64,000 nt of DNA, from assembly GCF_022387135.1 (NCBI RefSeq), contig NZ_CP092462.1, forward strand, positions 744,001 through 808,000, written 5' to 3'. Position numbers and translations under genes: made by a program. The DNA comes from Comamonas sp. B21-038 (GTDB lineage Bacteria > Pseudomonadota > Gammaproteobacteria > Burkholderiales > Burkholderiaceae_C). This document shows positions 24,389-33,090 of this stretch, one piece after another. Within the stretch, counting starts at the first letter, position 1. Every line of letters begins with the position of its first letter. The notes beneath the pieces were generated by a model. The model was given only the letters and a program-made list of their open reading frames with translations, was not told the DNA's origin and ran no database searches.

Positions 24389-25749
24389 CGCGCAAACAGG
24401 TCTTTGCCGCCCGCCTGGGGGGTGATGGCCTGGAAGCGCCAGACCAGCACGACGGCAAGCACCGCCAGCTGCAGCAGCATGCCCACCCAGGCCAGCCAGC
24501 CCAGGGCCGGTGCATGCGCAAAGTTGGACGACAGGCGCGGGTCAAACGCGCCAAACAGGGGCTCGAACAGCGGCGCCAGGCCCAGCGACCAGAACATGGC
24601 CGGCAACAGGGCGCTGAGGACAAAGACCACCAGCAAGGTCATGCCCAGCGGTGAGCGGCTGCTCTTGCGCAGCGAGAACACCAGGTAGATGCCGCAGTCG
24701 CGCAGCACATGCAGCAGCACCATGAAGGCCAGGGGGCCCAGCTGCGAGCGGTTGGACAGCGGGTCGGCATTCCACAGCAAATAGGCCGGCAGCAGCACCG
24801 CAAAGGCCATGCACCAGCTGATGGGCCACAGCGGCATGTTCTGCCAAAAGCGCCGCCACTGGCCGTGCCGCGCGCTGTAGAGCAGGGCGCGCCAGCGCTG
24901 CGCGACCTGGCTTTCCAGCGCAGCGGCATAGTAGGTCACCAGGGCGAACAGCATCATCGCGGTCAGCGCCCGGCCGGTGCCGGTGGGCACCAGGCCCACC
25001 AGCAGCAAACAGCCAGCCGCATTGCCCAGTGCCCAGGCCCAGGGTGTGGTGGGTACCGACAGCTGCATCGACATCGCCCGCCACAGTGCCAGCAGGCCCA
25101 GCAGCAGGCCCGCTATGGCAAAGACCAGCAGCAGACTGGCCGCGTTCAGCGGCAGGCCCCACCAAGCGCCGCCGCCGCTGCCGCCCAGCAGGCTGTCAAG
25201 TCCCACGACCACGCTGCTGACCAGTTGCAGCAGCAGGAACACCAGCACCACCAGCACCCAGACATTGCGGCTGGTAGCGGGTTTGTTGGGGTCCATGCTG
25301 TAGAGGCGGCTGGCCATCATCGCGCAGTGCAAGGCGCAGGCGCCCAGAATGGTGAGTACGAGCACCAGCACCGTATCTGCCAGCTCGCCGAGCCAGAAGC
25401 CGCACAGCAGTGCCGCAGCCGTACACAGCAAAGCCCCATACCAGGCATAGCTGGGGCCACCCAGCAGCTTGCCCCAGGCCATGCGCCAGGGGCCCATGGC
25501 GCTCATGCGTTGCTGGTCCCAGGTGCGCTCGTTCAGCTCGTCATTGATGCTGGACAGCGCCGTGAAGGTGCCCACGCAGGCGGCCAGCAGGCCCACCAGG
25601 CTGAGGGCGCCCTTGTGCAGGTACAGCAGCGGCTGCTTGCCCTCGATGACAAACACGCAGATGGCCAGCATCAGCAAGATGGCGGGCATCAGCACCAAAC
25701 GCGCAGGGCTCAGCTCCAGGCTGAGCTGGCGGCGAAATTCCGGATTCAT
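24385..25749 (-). CDS. ABC transporter membrane subunit (multi-span), substrate unknown
   Basis: A 454-residue inner-membrane protein with about ten to twelve hydrophobic segments, encoded directly after an ABC ATPase with an ATGA overlap. It begins MNPEFRRQLSLELSPARLVL, like ABC-2 type export permeases that open with a short amphipathic helix. The middle has SSINDELNERTWDQQRMSAMGPWRMAWGKLLG, a pattern seen in membrane subunits of this exporter type. No substrate clue. The frame is open 59 codons further upstream inside the ATPase gene, which I reject as coding. Confidence 0.75.
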   Translation of the reverse strand: MNPEFRRQLSLELSPARLVLMPAILLMLAICVFVIEGKQPLLYLHKGALSLVGLLAACVGTFTALSSINDELNERTWDQQRMSAMGPWRMAWGKLLGGPSYAWYGALLCTAAALLCGFWLGELADTVLVLVLTILGACALHCAMMASRLYSMDPNKPATSRNVWVLVVLVFLLLQLVSSVVVGLDSLLGGSGGGAWWGLPLNAASLLLVFAIAGLLLGLLALWRAMSMQLSVPTTPWAWALGNAAGCLLLVGLVPTGTGRALTAMMLFALVTYYAAALESQVAQRWRALLYSARHGQWRRFWQNMPLWPISWCMAFAVLLPAYLLWNADPLSNRSQLGPLAFMVLLHVLRDCGIYLVFSLRKSSRSPLGMTLLVVFVLSALLPAMFWSLGLAPLFEPLFGAFDPRLSSNFAHAPALGWLAWVGMLLQLAVLAVVLVWRFQAITPQAGGKDLFAR

Positions 25750-26732
25750 GGCCACTCCTTGGCAAACAGCGCTTGGGGATCGACGGGTGCTTCCAGACTT
25801 TGCTGGTAGCGCTCCTGCAGGCTGGTGCGCGCCTCCTGGTAGCCCAGCACCTGCGCGCCATGGGCCACCAGCTGCTGCAGCAACTGCACGCGGGCAGCAC
25901 GGTCTTGCGCGGGCAGCGCAATCCACAGCAGGTGGGCAGCGCCGGCGTCCCGGCCGGCACGCATGTCGACCAGGCGGTAGCCGGCCAGCGCCCCATCCGG
26001 CTGGGGCAGGGGGACGGCCAGCTCGACCTGCATCACCAGCTCGGACGGCAGCGCGCCGTTGCCGCCCGGGCCACTGGCGGCATTCAACGGCCCGTGGCTG
26101 GTGATGCGGCCTTCGCGGATCGACAGGATATGGCTGCAGTACTCATCGAGCTCACTCAGGATGTGGCTGGAGACGACCAGCGTCATGCCCTGGGCCTGCA
26201 GCTGGCGGAACAAGGTCGAGAGGCTGCTGCGCGCCTCCGGGTCCAACCCGCTGGCGGGCTCGTCGAGCAGCAGCACCTGGGGCTGGTGGATGATAGCCTG
26301 GCCAATGGCGACCCGCTGGCGCTGGCCGCGCGAGAGGTTGCGCGTGGCATGGCCGAGCTTGCTGCTGAGCGCGAGCTGCTCGGCCACCGCATGCACGCGC
26401 GCGGTGGCGTCCTTGCGGCTCAGGCCCTGGCTTTCTGCGGCGTATTGCAGGCACTGGGCCACGCTCAGGGTCTCGTAGAGTCCGAAGAAATCCGACAGGT
26501 AGCCCATGTACTGGTGGGCGCGGCGGGGCTCTTGCTGCACATCGATGCCCGCCACCCGGGTGCTGCCGCTCAGCGGTGCTTCCAGCCCGGTAATGCAGCG
26601 CAGCAAGGTGGATTTGCCGGCGCCATTGGGGCCCACCAGGGCGGTGACGGTGCCGGCCTCGATCTGCAGGCTGACGCCATGCAGCGCGCGGTGGCCGGGG
26701 TAGTCGACGATGAGATCCTGCACCTCAATCAT
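25746..26732 (-). CDS. ABC transporter ATP-binding protein
   Basis: A 328-residue cytosolic ATPase of the CcmA/NatA-like export group: Walker [10 protein letters not shown] (near 34-42), signature LSRGQRQR instead of the usual LSGGQ, Walker B VLLLDEPASGLD and switch His in VSSHILSELDEYC. After the nucleotide-binding domain (to about 220) a C-terminal domain of roughly 100 residues follows, as in drug/polysaccharide exporters. It forms a two-gene operon with the membrane protein downstream. Confidence 0.9.
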   Translation of the reverse strand: MIEVQDLIVDYPGHRALHGVSLQIEAGTVTALVGPNGAGKSTLLRCITGLEAPLSGSTRVAGIDVQQEPRRAHQYMGYLSDFFGLYETLSVAQCLQYAAESQGLSRKDATARVHAVAEQLALSSKLGHATRNLSRGQRQRVAIGQAIIHQPQVLLLDEPASGLDPEARSSLSTLFRQLQAQGMTLVVSSHILSELDEYCSHILSIREGRITSHGPLNAASGPGGNGALPSELVMQVELAVPLPQPDGALAGYRLVDMRAGRDAGAAHLLWIALPAQDRAARVQLLQQLVAHGAQVLGYQEARTSLQERYQQSLEAPVDPQALFAKEWP

Positions 26733-26866
26733 GCTGTGCTCTTTCTGATGAAAACCATGGATACCTCCCTCTGCAGCAGCGCACCAGTTGCTTATCTGGC
26801 GCTGCAGCTGCTCGCATCATAGGCGCACCGGTCCCCGCTTTGCGGACAACACTAGGGCAGAAACGC

Positions 26867-27769
26867 TCAAGCGGCTGGCGTCAACACGCGGCTGGCCGCG
26901 CGCATGACGCAGTCGGTCAGCCGGGCCAGGCTGGCCTGCGCGCTGCGCGGCAGCGCCCAGTACAGTGGCAGGTCCAGCGGTGTATCGGGCACCAGCGGCA
27001 CCAGGCTGCCACGTGCCAGTTGGTCGGCAATCAGCACCGTGGGGTGCATGCCCCAGCCCATGCCGATCTCGCAGGCCCGCACATAGCCCTGGTTGGACGG
27101 CAGAAAATGCCGGGGACCGCTGCCCCGGGGGGCCATGCCCTGGGCTTGCAGCCACTGGTCCTGCAGCCGGTCCTTGCGGTCAAAGGTCATGATGGGCGCC
27201 TGGGCCAGGGTCTGCGTGTTCACGCCCTCTGCGAAGTAGCGCGCCATGAAGCCGGGGCTGGCTGCGGCCACATAGCGCATCGTGCCCAGCGGCCAGCTGT
27301 TGCAGCCGGGGATCTGGCCGCTGGTGCCGGTCACGGCGCCCAGCACCGCCCCTTCGCGCAGCGCCTGGGCGGTGTGGTCCTGGTCGTCGACGCGCAGGTC
27401 CAGCAGCTCATTGCCCGAGGCGGTGAACTCGGCCATCGCCTCCATGAACCAGGTGGAGAGCGAATCGGCATTGACCGCCAGCTTGATCGTCGGCGCCACC
27501 GGTGCATCGGGCAGCAGGTCGGGGTTGCTGCGGCGCAGGGCGTTTTCGAGCAAGGCCACCTGCTCCAGATGCAGGCACAGGCGCTGGCCGGCCTCGGTGC
27601 CGGTGCAGGGGTTGCCACGCTGCACCAGCACCTGGCCGGTGCGCTCTTCCAGCTGCTTGATGCGCTGCGACACCGCCGACGGGGTGACATGGAGTTTCTT
27701 GGCGGCGCGTTCAAAGCTGCCTTCGCGCACCACGGCCGCCAGCGCGGCCAGTCCCAGGTAGTCCAGCAT
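26867..27769 (-). CDS. argP: LysR-type regulator ArgP (IciA/LysG family)
   Basis: A 300-residue LysR regulator with the ArgP-type N-terminus MLDYLGLAALAAVVREGSFE and helix-turn-helix AAKKLHVTPSAVSQRIKQLE. The effector domain shows ACEIGMGWGMHPTVLIADQL, as in ArgP. ArgP/LysG proteins sense lysine and arginine and activate an adjacent basic amino acid exporter gene; here the divergent gene is exactly such an exporter, 70 bases away across an AT-rich region. Confidence 0.92.
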   Translation of the reverse strand: MLDYLGLAALAAVVREGSFERAAKKLHVTPSAVSQRIKQLEERTGQVLVQRGNPCTGTEAGQRLCLHLEQVALLENALRRSNPDLLPDAPVAPTIKLAVNADSLSTWFMEAMAEFTASGNELLDLRVDDQDHTAQALREGAVLGAVTGTSGQIPGCNSWPLGTMRYVAAASPGFMARYFAEGVNTQTLAQAPIMTFDRKDRLQDQWLQAQGMAPRGSGPRHFLPSNQGYVRACEIGMGWGMHPTVLIADQLARGSLVPLVPDTPLDLPLYWALPRSAQASLARLTDCVMRAASRVLTPAA

Positions 27770-27839
27770 TTAGTTTTACTTCATTTGACTAAGATTGTTT
27801 AATTTTACTTATTTATTGGTGCGCCGCACAATAGCTGCC

Positions 27840-28508
27840 ATGTGGACAACAAGCATGACTTCTACCTGGCTGGCCGGTTTTACCGTCTGCCTTTCCTTGA
27901 TCGTCTCGATCGGCGCGCAGAACCTGTATGTACTGCGCCAGGCCGTGAGCGGCGAGCATGTGCGCGCCTGCGTCGCCTGGTGTGTGTTCAGCGATGCACT
28001 GCTGATCGGCATCGGCGTGGCCGGCATGGCCCAGGTGCTGGGAGATTCGCCCACCCTGGCCTACTACCTGACTTTGGGCGGCGCATTGTTCCTGCTGGGC
28101 TATGGGCTGATGGCGCTGTGGCGGGCTGCAATGCCCGCTGGCGCAGTGCCCGCTGCCGATGCTGATGACGGGGCTGCGCCCGCCACCGCCGCCCGGCGCG
28201 GCCTGTGGCGCGTGCTGGGGGCGCTGGTCGTCATCACCTTGTTCAACCCCCATGTGTACCTGGATACCGTCGTGCTGGTGGGCTCGATCGGTGCGCGCCA
28301 GGATGGCAGCCTGAAATGGATCTTTGTGCTGGGTGCTGCCTGTGCCAGCCTGGCCTGGTTTGTGATGCTGGCCAGCGCCGGCCGGCGCCTGCAAACCCTG
28401 TTTGCCAAGCCCCAGGCCTGGCGCGTGATGGATGGCTTTACCGGCGTGATGATGCTGGCCCTGGCCTGGTGGGTGTACAGCGGGCTGGAGAACATAGGCG
28501 CTGCCTGA
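27840..28508 (+). CDS. argO: LysE/ArgO family basic amino acid exporter
   Basis: A 222-residue inner-membrane exporter of L-arginine and/or L-lysine. Typical LysE features are FTVCLSLIVSIGAQNLYVLRQ (first helix), CVFSDALLIGIGVAGM and LVVITLFNPHVYLDTVVLVG with the Asn-Pro pair. About six membrane helices with a polar linker near 105-120. ATG at 27840 is used; ATG at 27855 is an alternative. Expression is probably driven by ArgP from the 70-base divergent region, which carries TTGACT (27785-27790) as a possible -35. Confidence 0.9.
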   Translation: MWTTSMTSTWLAGFTVCLSLIVSIGAQNLYVLRQAVSGEHVRACVAWCVFSDALLIGIGVAGMAQVLGDSPTLAYYLTLGGALFLLGYGLMALWRAAMPAGAVPAADADDGAAPATAARRGLWRVLGALVVITLFNPHVYLDTVVLVGSIGARQDGSLKWIFVLGAACASLAWFVMLASAGRRLQTLFAKPQAWRVMDGFTGVMMLALAWWVYSGLENIGAA

Positions 28509-28737
28509 TGCCCGCGATGGCTGACGGTGCCCAAGGTCTTGTACACCCGGTGCATGCCAGCGCTGCTCTACAATATTTGTAGCTGCGCGCTACGCATAAC
28601 GAATAACCAAAGCCGAGCCATACCGCTGCAAGCCGTGCTGCCAAGCACTTGAATTTGCAGCGTTTCCCCTCATGTACCAAGGGTAGGCAAGCAGGCAATC
28701 GGCCTGTAGCCCCGGCCTTTTATTTGGAAATACCGTA

Positions 28738-29208
28738 GTGAACCCCTCTTTTCGCACCTCTGCATCCGTTCTTGCTGTGACCATTGCCGGTCTGGTTCTG
28801 CCAGGCCTGGCCCATGCCAAGCGCCTGGGTGGCGGTGTCAAGCGTCCAGCAGCGACCCAAAAGGCAGCTCCCGCGCCTGCAGCCAAGCCTGCGACGCCAG
28901 CCGCTGCTGCACCTGCCGCCGCTCCAGCAGCGGGCGCAGCCCCTGCCGCAGCAGCACCGGCTGCCGCGGCACCGGCCGCCGGCGGCTCCGGCATGATGGG
29001 CACCATGGGCGCAGCCGCCGTGGGCGCCGTCGCTGGCACGATGGCCGGCAGTGCGATGGCTGGCGCGATGGGCGGTGACAAGGGCAAGGAAGAAGCCGCC
29101 GCCAAGGAAGCGGAAGCCAAGAAGGCAGAAGCCGAAGCCGCCGCGCTGCAAAAGCAGGCCGATGAAGCCAAGGCCAAGGCTGACGCAGCCCGCTCCGCCG
29201 TCAAGTAA
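28738..29208 (+). CDS. Secreted Ala/Pro-rich protein with Gly-zipper segment and charged helix
   Basis: Not recognised. The 156-residue product starts at GTG (no suitable ATG exists) and has a signal peptide ending LAHA-KR at about 27. Then follow an Ala/Pro repeat region (about 38-82), a Gly/Ala/Met-rich hydrophobic segment like a glycine zipper (about 84-115, GAAAVGAVAGTMAGSAMAGA) and a charged Ala/Glu/Lys helix to the end, similar in style to TolA domain II. An envelope-associated structural role is possible. The 229 bases before it (28509-28737) hold nothing I can identify. Confidence 0.6.
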   Translation: MNPSFRTSASVLAVTIAGLVLPGLAHAKRLGGGVKRPAATQKAAPAPAAKPATPAAAAPAAAPAAGAAPAAAAPAAAAPAAGGSGMMGTMGAAAVGAVAGTMAGSAMAGAMGGDKGKEEAAAKEAEAKKAEAEAAALQKQADEAKAKADAARSAVK

Positions 29209-29233
29209 TCAGCGTCTCAACAACCTGAACCCA

Positions 29234-29267
29234 CCCGCAGCTGCTTGCAGCCTGCGGGTTTTTTTTA
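29234..29267 (+). terminator. Intrinsic terminator after the Ala-rich protein gene
   Basis: CCCGCAG (29234-29240) pairs with CTGCGGG (29252-29258), with GC/GC pairs inside the loop, followed by eight T and ATT. It also lies just before the end of the convergent DUF3820 gene. Confidence 0.85.
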
Positions 29268-29531
29268 TTGTCGCGGTGGCTGGACAGCCGCCTGCCCACT
29301 CGCTTGCAGGCTGGCGCGCAGCGGGCGCAGCAACTCGCCCAGGCCGTTGTGGTCGATCTCGTGCATCAGTGCCAGCAGCCGGCCCAGATCGCCTTTGGGA
29401 AAGCCTTCACGGGCAAACCAGTTGAGGTAGTTGCCGGGCAGGTCGGCGATGGCGCGGCCCTGGTACTTGCCAAAAGGCATGGTGGTGGTGAGCAGCCGCA
29501 GCAGCTGATCGGGGTCGAACGGGGTAGACAT
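29265..29531 (-). CDS. DUF3820 family protein
   Basis: An 88-residue protein with the DUF3820 core: MPFGKYQGRAIADLPGNYLNWF, REGFPKGDLGRLLALMHEI. DUF3820 domains are also found joined to exonuclease-type proteins and resemble QAP/FGKYKG nucleic-acid-related modules; the function of the stand-alone form is unknown. MSTPFDPDQLLR is used as start; the frame is open for another 35 codons that look non-coding. Confidence 0.85.
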   Translation of the reverse strand: MSTPFDPDQLLRLLTTTMPFGKYQGRAIADLPGNYLNWFAREGFPKGDLGRLLALMHEIDHNGLGELLRPLRASLQASGQAAVQPPRQ

Positions 29532-29727
29532 GGCCCAAGCATAGCCCGCCGGTGCGGGCGCAGGCTGTAGCGGGCTGGCATAAAGATCAAATTCTTTATA
29601 ACCAAATCTCTTTATTTTCTTTGGGTGATATGCCAAATAAGGCTAGACTTGCACCATCTTGGTTCAGTCCCATCAAGAGAAATCCAAGTAGTTGCCGGGG
29701 CTGGTCTTTCTCATTTGTCAAAACACC

Positions 29728-30516
29728 ATGTTCAAAAAAACGCTTTCCGTTCTTGCTGTTGCGGCCCTGGCCGTGTCTGCCCATGCGGCGGATGTAGTGC
29801 TGAAAGTGGCGGCCTCGCCGGTGCCACATGCCGAGATTCTCAATTTCATCAAGCCCAAGCTGAAGGCTGAAGGGGTGGATCTGCAAGTGCGCGAGTTCAG
29901 CGACTACATCCAGCCCAATGCGGCCGTGGAAGACAAGCAGCTCGATGCGAACTTCTTCCAGCACCAGCCTTACCTGGACAGCTACAACAAGGACCGCAAG
30001 AGCTCGCTGGTGCAAGTGCCCAATGGCAAGGTGCATGTGGAGCCCTTTGGCGCCTACTCCAGCAAGATCAAGAACATCAAGGACTTGAAGGACGGCGCCA
30101 CCGTGGCCATCCCCAATGACCCTTCCAACGGTGGCCGTGCGTTGCTGCTGCTGCAAAAGAACGGTCTGCTCGAGCTCAAGGACGCGTCCAAGCTGACCTC
30201 CACCCCACTGGATATCGCCAAGAACCCCAAGAAGCTTAAGTTCAAGGAACTCGAAGCGCCTTTGCTGCCGCGTGCGCTGGGTGATGTCGATCTGGCGCTG
30301 ATCAACACCAACTACGCGATCGAAGCCAAGCTCAACCCCACCAAGGATGCGCTGTTCATCGAAGGTGCCGACTCGCCCTACACCAACATCATTGCCGCCC
30401 GTGCCGACCGCGCCAATGACGAGGCCATTGCCAAGCTGACCCGTGCGCTGCATGGCGACGATGTGAAGAAATTCATTCTGGACAAGTACAAGGGCGCGGT
30501 GGTTCCTGCGTTCTGA
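29728..30516 (+). CDS. MetQ/NlpA-family periplasmic binding protein (soluble form)
   Basis: A 262-residue substrate-binding protein of the NlpA/MetQ family, which serve methionine ABC importers. Visible are VASPVPHAEILNFIKPKLKAEG, VREFSDYIQPNAAVEDKQLDANFFQHQPYLD and VAIPNDPSNGGRALLLLQ. The signal peptide MFKKTLSVLAVAALAVSAHA lacks a lipobox Cys, so the mature protein should be free in the periplasm instead of a lipoprotein. No metN or metI gene is nearby. D- or L-methionine is the likely ligand, from family knowledge. Confidence 0.9.
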   Translation: MFKKTLSVLAVAALAVSAHAADVVLKVAASPVPHAEILNFIKPKLKAEGVDLQVREFSDYIQPNAAVEDKQLDANFFQHQPYLDSYNKDRKSSLVQVPNGKVHVEPFGAYSSKIKNIKDLKDGATVAIPNDPSNGGRALLLLQKNGLLELKDASKLTSTPLDIAKNPKKLKFKELEAPLLPRALGDVDLALINTNYAIEAKLNPTKDALFIEGADSPYTNIIAARADRANDEAIAKLTRALHGDDVKKFILDKYKGAVVPAF

Positions 30517-30578
30517 TGGGCTAAGAAGCTGCCCGGGCAGCGCATAACACCATCCCGCAGCATTTGTTGACGGGTATT

Positions 30579-30618
30579 TACAAAAGGCACTCCACCCGAG
30601 TGCCTTTTGTTGTTTTTG
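30579..30618 (+). terminator. Intrinsic terminator after the MetQ-like gene
   Basis: AAAAGGCACTC (30582-30592) pairs with GAGTGCCTTTT (30598-30608) and is followed by GTTGTTTTT. The murA-like gene starts about 80 bases later. Confidence 0.88.
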
Positions 30619-30696
30619 ACGCTGTAACATGCAGGGTCGGCCCCGATGGCGCACACTGCCACGGGCCACTCCAGAATTCGCGACCTCCCCCCATCC

Positions 30697-31998
30697 ATGT
30701 CCAAACTCATCGTGCACGGCGGCACCCCTTTGCAGGGCCGCATCATTCCCTCGTCCAACAAGAATGCCGTTCTGCCTGTGCTGTGCGCCACATTGTTGAC
30801 GGCGCAGCCGCTCGTGCTCCATGGGGTTCCGGACATCACCGATGTGCGCAAGATCCTGGACATTTTCGGCAAGCTGGGCTCCAGCGTGCAGATGGACTAC
30901 GCCAGCGGCGTGCTCAAGCTGCACCACCGGGATACGCACTTTGATGCCTGCAAGCACCACCTGCCCGAAGAAATGCGCTCGTCTATCATGCTGGTGCCGC
31001 CACTGCTGGCCCGCTTTGGCGTGGCGCGGCTGGAGGACAACGTCAAGGGCTGCACCCTGGGCGTGCGCGAGATCGATCCGCATATCGAGGTGTTCCGCCG
31101 CTTTGGCGGCCGGGTGGAGCATGGCGAGGGTTCGCTGATCGTGCGCTGCGATGGCCCGCTGCAGGCCACCCAGCACTGGCTGGACTATGCCTCGGTCACC
31201 ACGACCGAGAACTTTGTGCTGTGTGCCGCTACCGGCAAGGGCAGCTCGGTGCTGACCAATGCCGCCTGCGAGCCGCATGTGCAGGAGTTCTGCCGCTTCA
31301 TGGTGATGCTGGGCGCCAAGATCGAGGGCATCGGCACCTCGCGCCTGACGGTGCATGGCGTCGAGCAGCTGGGCGGCGGTGAATTCCATTTCGAGGAAGA
31401 CTTCCACGAGATCACCACCTTTCTGGCGCTGGGTGCCATCACGGGTGGCGATGTACAGGTGCGCAACCGCACGCCCGACAACTTCCCGCTGATCGACCGC
31501 ACCTTTGCCAAGTTTGGCGTGCAGATCGAGCACAAGGACGGCTGGTCACGCGCCATCCGCAAGGGCCCGCTCAAGGTCGAGACGCCGTTTACCCGCAATG
31601 TGCTGACCAAGGTCGAGGCGGCGCCCTGGCCTTACTTCCCGGTGGATCTGCTGCCGATCTTCATCGCGTTGGGCGTGCGCGCCGAGGGCAATGCGATGTT
31701 CTGGAACAAGGTCTATGACGGCGCGCTGGGCTGGACGGGCGAGCTGTCCAAGTTTGGCGCCCATGTGTTCTCGTCCGATCCGCACCGCATCGTCACCCTC
31801 GGCGGCAACCCGCTGAGCCCTGCGGTGGTGGAGAGCCCCTACATCATCCGCGTGGCCATTGCGTTGTTCATGGTGGCTGCCAGCATCGAGGGCCGCTCCG
31901 AGATCCGCAATGCCGCGCCCATCAAGCGCGCCCACCCCCGCTTTGTGGAGAACCTGCAGAGCCTGGGCGCCAAGGTGGAGTGGGCGGGAGAGAACTAA
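30697..31998 (+). CDS. UDP-N-acetylglucosamine 1-carboxyvinyltransferase family protein (MurA paralogue)
   Basis: A 433-residue EPT-fold enzyme resembling MurA, which transfers enolpyruvate from PEP to UDP-GlcNAc in the first step of peptidoglycan synthesis. Equivalents of E. coli K22/N23 (SSNKNAVLP, 22-23), R91 (Arg94), the catalytic C115 (KGCTLG, Cys119), R120 (Arg124) and D305 (Asp317) are present. The segment around E. coli R331 differs: WNKVYDGALGWTGEL has Lys338 and a short insertion. Divergence and isolation from other mur genes suggest a second MurA-like enzyme, not the main one. The MSKLIVHGG start is chosen by homology. Confidence 0.8.
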   Translation: MSKLIVHGGTPLQGRIIPSSNKNAVLPVLCATLLTAQPLVLHGVPDITDVRKILDIFGKLGSSVQMDYASGVLKLHHRDTHFDACKHHLPEEMRSSIMLVPPLLARFGVARLEDNVKGCTLGVREIDPHIEVFRRFGGRVEHGEGSLIVRCDGPLQATQHWLDYASVTTTENFVLCAATGKGSSVLTNAACEPHVQEFCRFMVMLGAKIEGIGTSRLTVHGVEQLGGGEFHFEEDFHEITTFLALGAITGGDVQVRNRTPDNFPLIDRTFAKFGVQIEHKDGWSRAIRKGPLKVETPFTRNVLTKVEAAPWPYFPVDLLPIFIALGVRAEGNAMFWNKVYDGALGWTGELSKFGAHVFSSDPHRIVTLGGNPLSPAVVESPYIIRVAIALFMVAASIEGRSEIRNAAPIKRAHPRFVENLQSLGAKVEWAGEN

Positions 31999-32013
31999 GC
32001 CTTCTGCTGCGCA

Positions 32014-32058
32014 TTAAAAAAAGAGCGCTTGCCGTCTATGCGGCAAGCGCTCTTTGCA
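32014..32058. terminator. Bidirectional terminator between the MurA paralogue and rhtA
   Basis: AAGAGCGCTTGCCG (32021-32034) and CGGCAAGCGCTCTT (32041-32054) form a perfect 14-bp stem with a 6-base loop, flanked by an A-run on the left and T-run on the right, so it can serve both convergent genes. Confidence 0.88.
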
Positions 32059-32077
32059 TGGCGGGTGGCTGCTGCAA

Positions 32078-32989
32078 TCAGGCGACAGCCTGGCCCTCAG
32101 GTTTGGGCGCTGCTGCCTGCGGCGGTGCAGAGGGCTTGGCCGTCAGCGCGCTGCCCATTGCTGCCACCATGATCAGGCCGATGGCCGACCACTGGGTGGC
32201 GGTCAGCAGCTCGCCCAGCACCAGCATGCCGGCAATCGCTGCAATGGCCGGCTCGGTGGCGAGCATCGTGGAGAAGGCGCCCGAGCTGAGGCGTTTGAGC
32301 GCGAACATCTCCAAGGTATAGGGAATGGCGCTGGAGACAGCGGCCACCGCCAGCCCATAGAGCAGGATGGAGGGCTGCAGCAGCTTGGCGCCCGCCTCGG
32401 CAATGCCAAACGGCACCACTACGATGGCGGCGGTCAGCAGCGCCAGCGACACCACCATGCCGCCATGCATATGGCCGGCGCGTTTGCCCAGCACGATGTA
32501 GCCGGCCCAGCAGGCGGAGGCCATGACCGCATAGCACAGGCCCACCGGGTCGAGCGCGGCGGTCTGCACGCCAAACATCGGCAGCACCAGCAGCAAAAAC
32601 AAGCCCAGCGCCGCCAGCCCCAGCCAGACCAGGTCCAGCACGCGGCGCGAGGTCCAGACCGCCACCGACAACGGGCCGACAAACTCGATGGCCACTGTCA
32701 CGCCAAAAGGCAGGCGCTTGATGGCCATGTAGAACAGCAGGTTCATGAGACCCAGCACCACGCCAAAGATGGCAATCTGCCCCAGGTTGGCCTTGGTGGG
32801 CCCAAAGCGCCAGGGGCGCCAGATGAGCAGCAGCAGCAACGCGGAAAAGCCCACGCGCAAGGCGGTAGTGCCCTGGGCGCCGACGACCGGGAACAGGTGT
32901 TTGGCAAAGCTGGTACCCAGGCACAGCGCACTGACCGAGCCCAATACCGCCAACGAGGGCAGCAGGCGCTGCCAGAGAGAATCTTGCAT
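32078..32989 (-). CDS. rhtA: EamA/RhtA-type threonine/homoserine exporter
   Basis: A 303-residue inner-membrane protein of the drug/metabolite transporter superfamily with ten predicted helices and two EamA repeats (about 10-145 and 150-285). Stretches such as VGAQGTTALRVGFSALLLLLIWRPW, KRLPFGVTVAIEFVGPLSVA and AIPYTLEMFALKRLSSGAFS resemble RhtA, which exports threonine and homoserine. It is divergent from an Lrp/AsnC-type regulator (101 bases apart), a usual pairing for amino acid exporters. The last 20 residues are Ala/Pro-rich. Confidence 0.87.
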   Translation of the reverse strand: MQDSLWQRLLPSLAVLGSVSALCLGTSFAKHLFPVVGAQGTTALRVGFSALLLLLIWRPWRFGPTKANLGQIAIFGVVLGLMNLLFYMAIKRLPFGVTVAIEFVGPLSVAVWTSRRVLDLVWLGLAALGLFLLLVLPMFGVQTAALDPVGLCYAVMASACWAGYIVLGKRAGHMHGGMVVSLALLTAAIVVVPFGIAEAGAKLLQPSILLYGLAVAAVSSAIPYTLEMFALKRLSSGAFSTMLATEPAIAAIAGMLVLGELLTATQWSAIGLIMVAAMGSALTAKPSAPPQAAAPKPEGQAVA

Positions 32990-33090
32990 GGCCGAGATAA
33001 TATTGCAGCTGAGCGAAGTAAATTGCTCGAAAATTCGATGCCAAATGCAAGTTTCGCTCTTGCTGTGCGCTTCTCCTCCAGGCTTTTGCG

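Noticed and set aside
26774-26813. Hairpin GCAGCGC-ACCAG / CTGG-CGCTGC between argP and the ABC ATPase gene
   Set aside because: No U-run follows on either strand and the stem is interrupted, so I do not call it a terminator.
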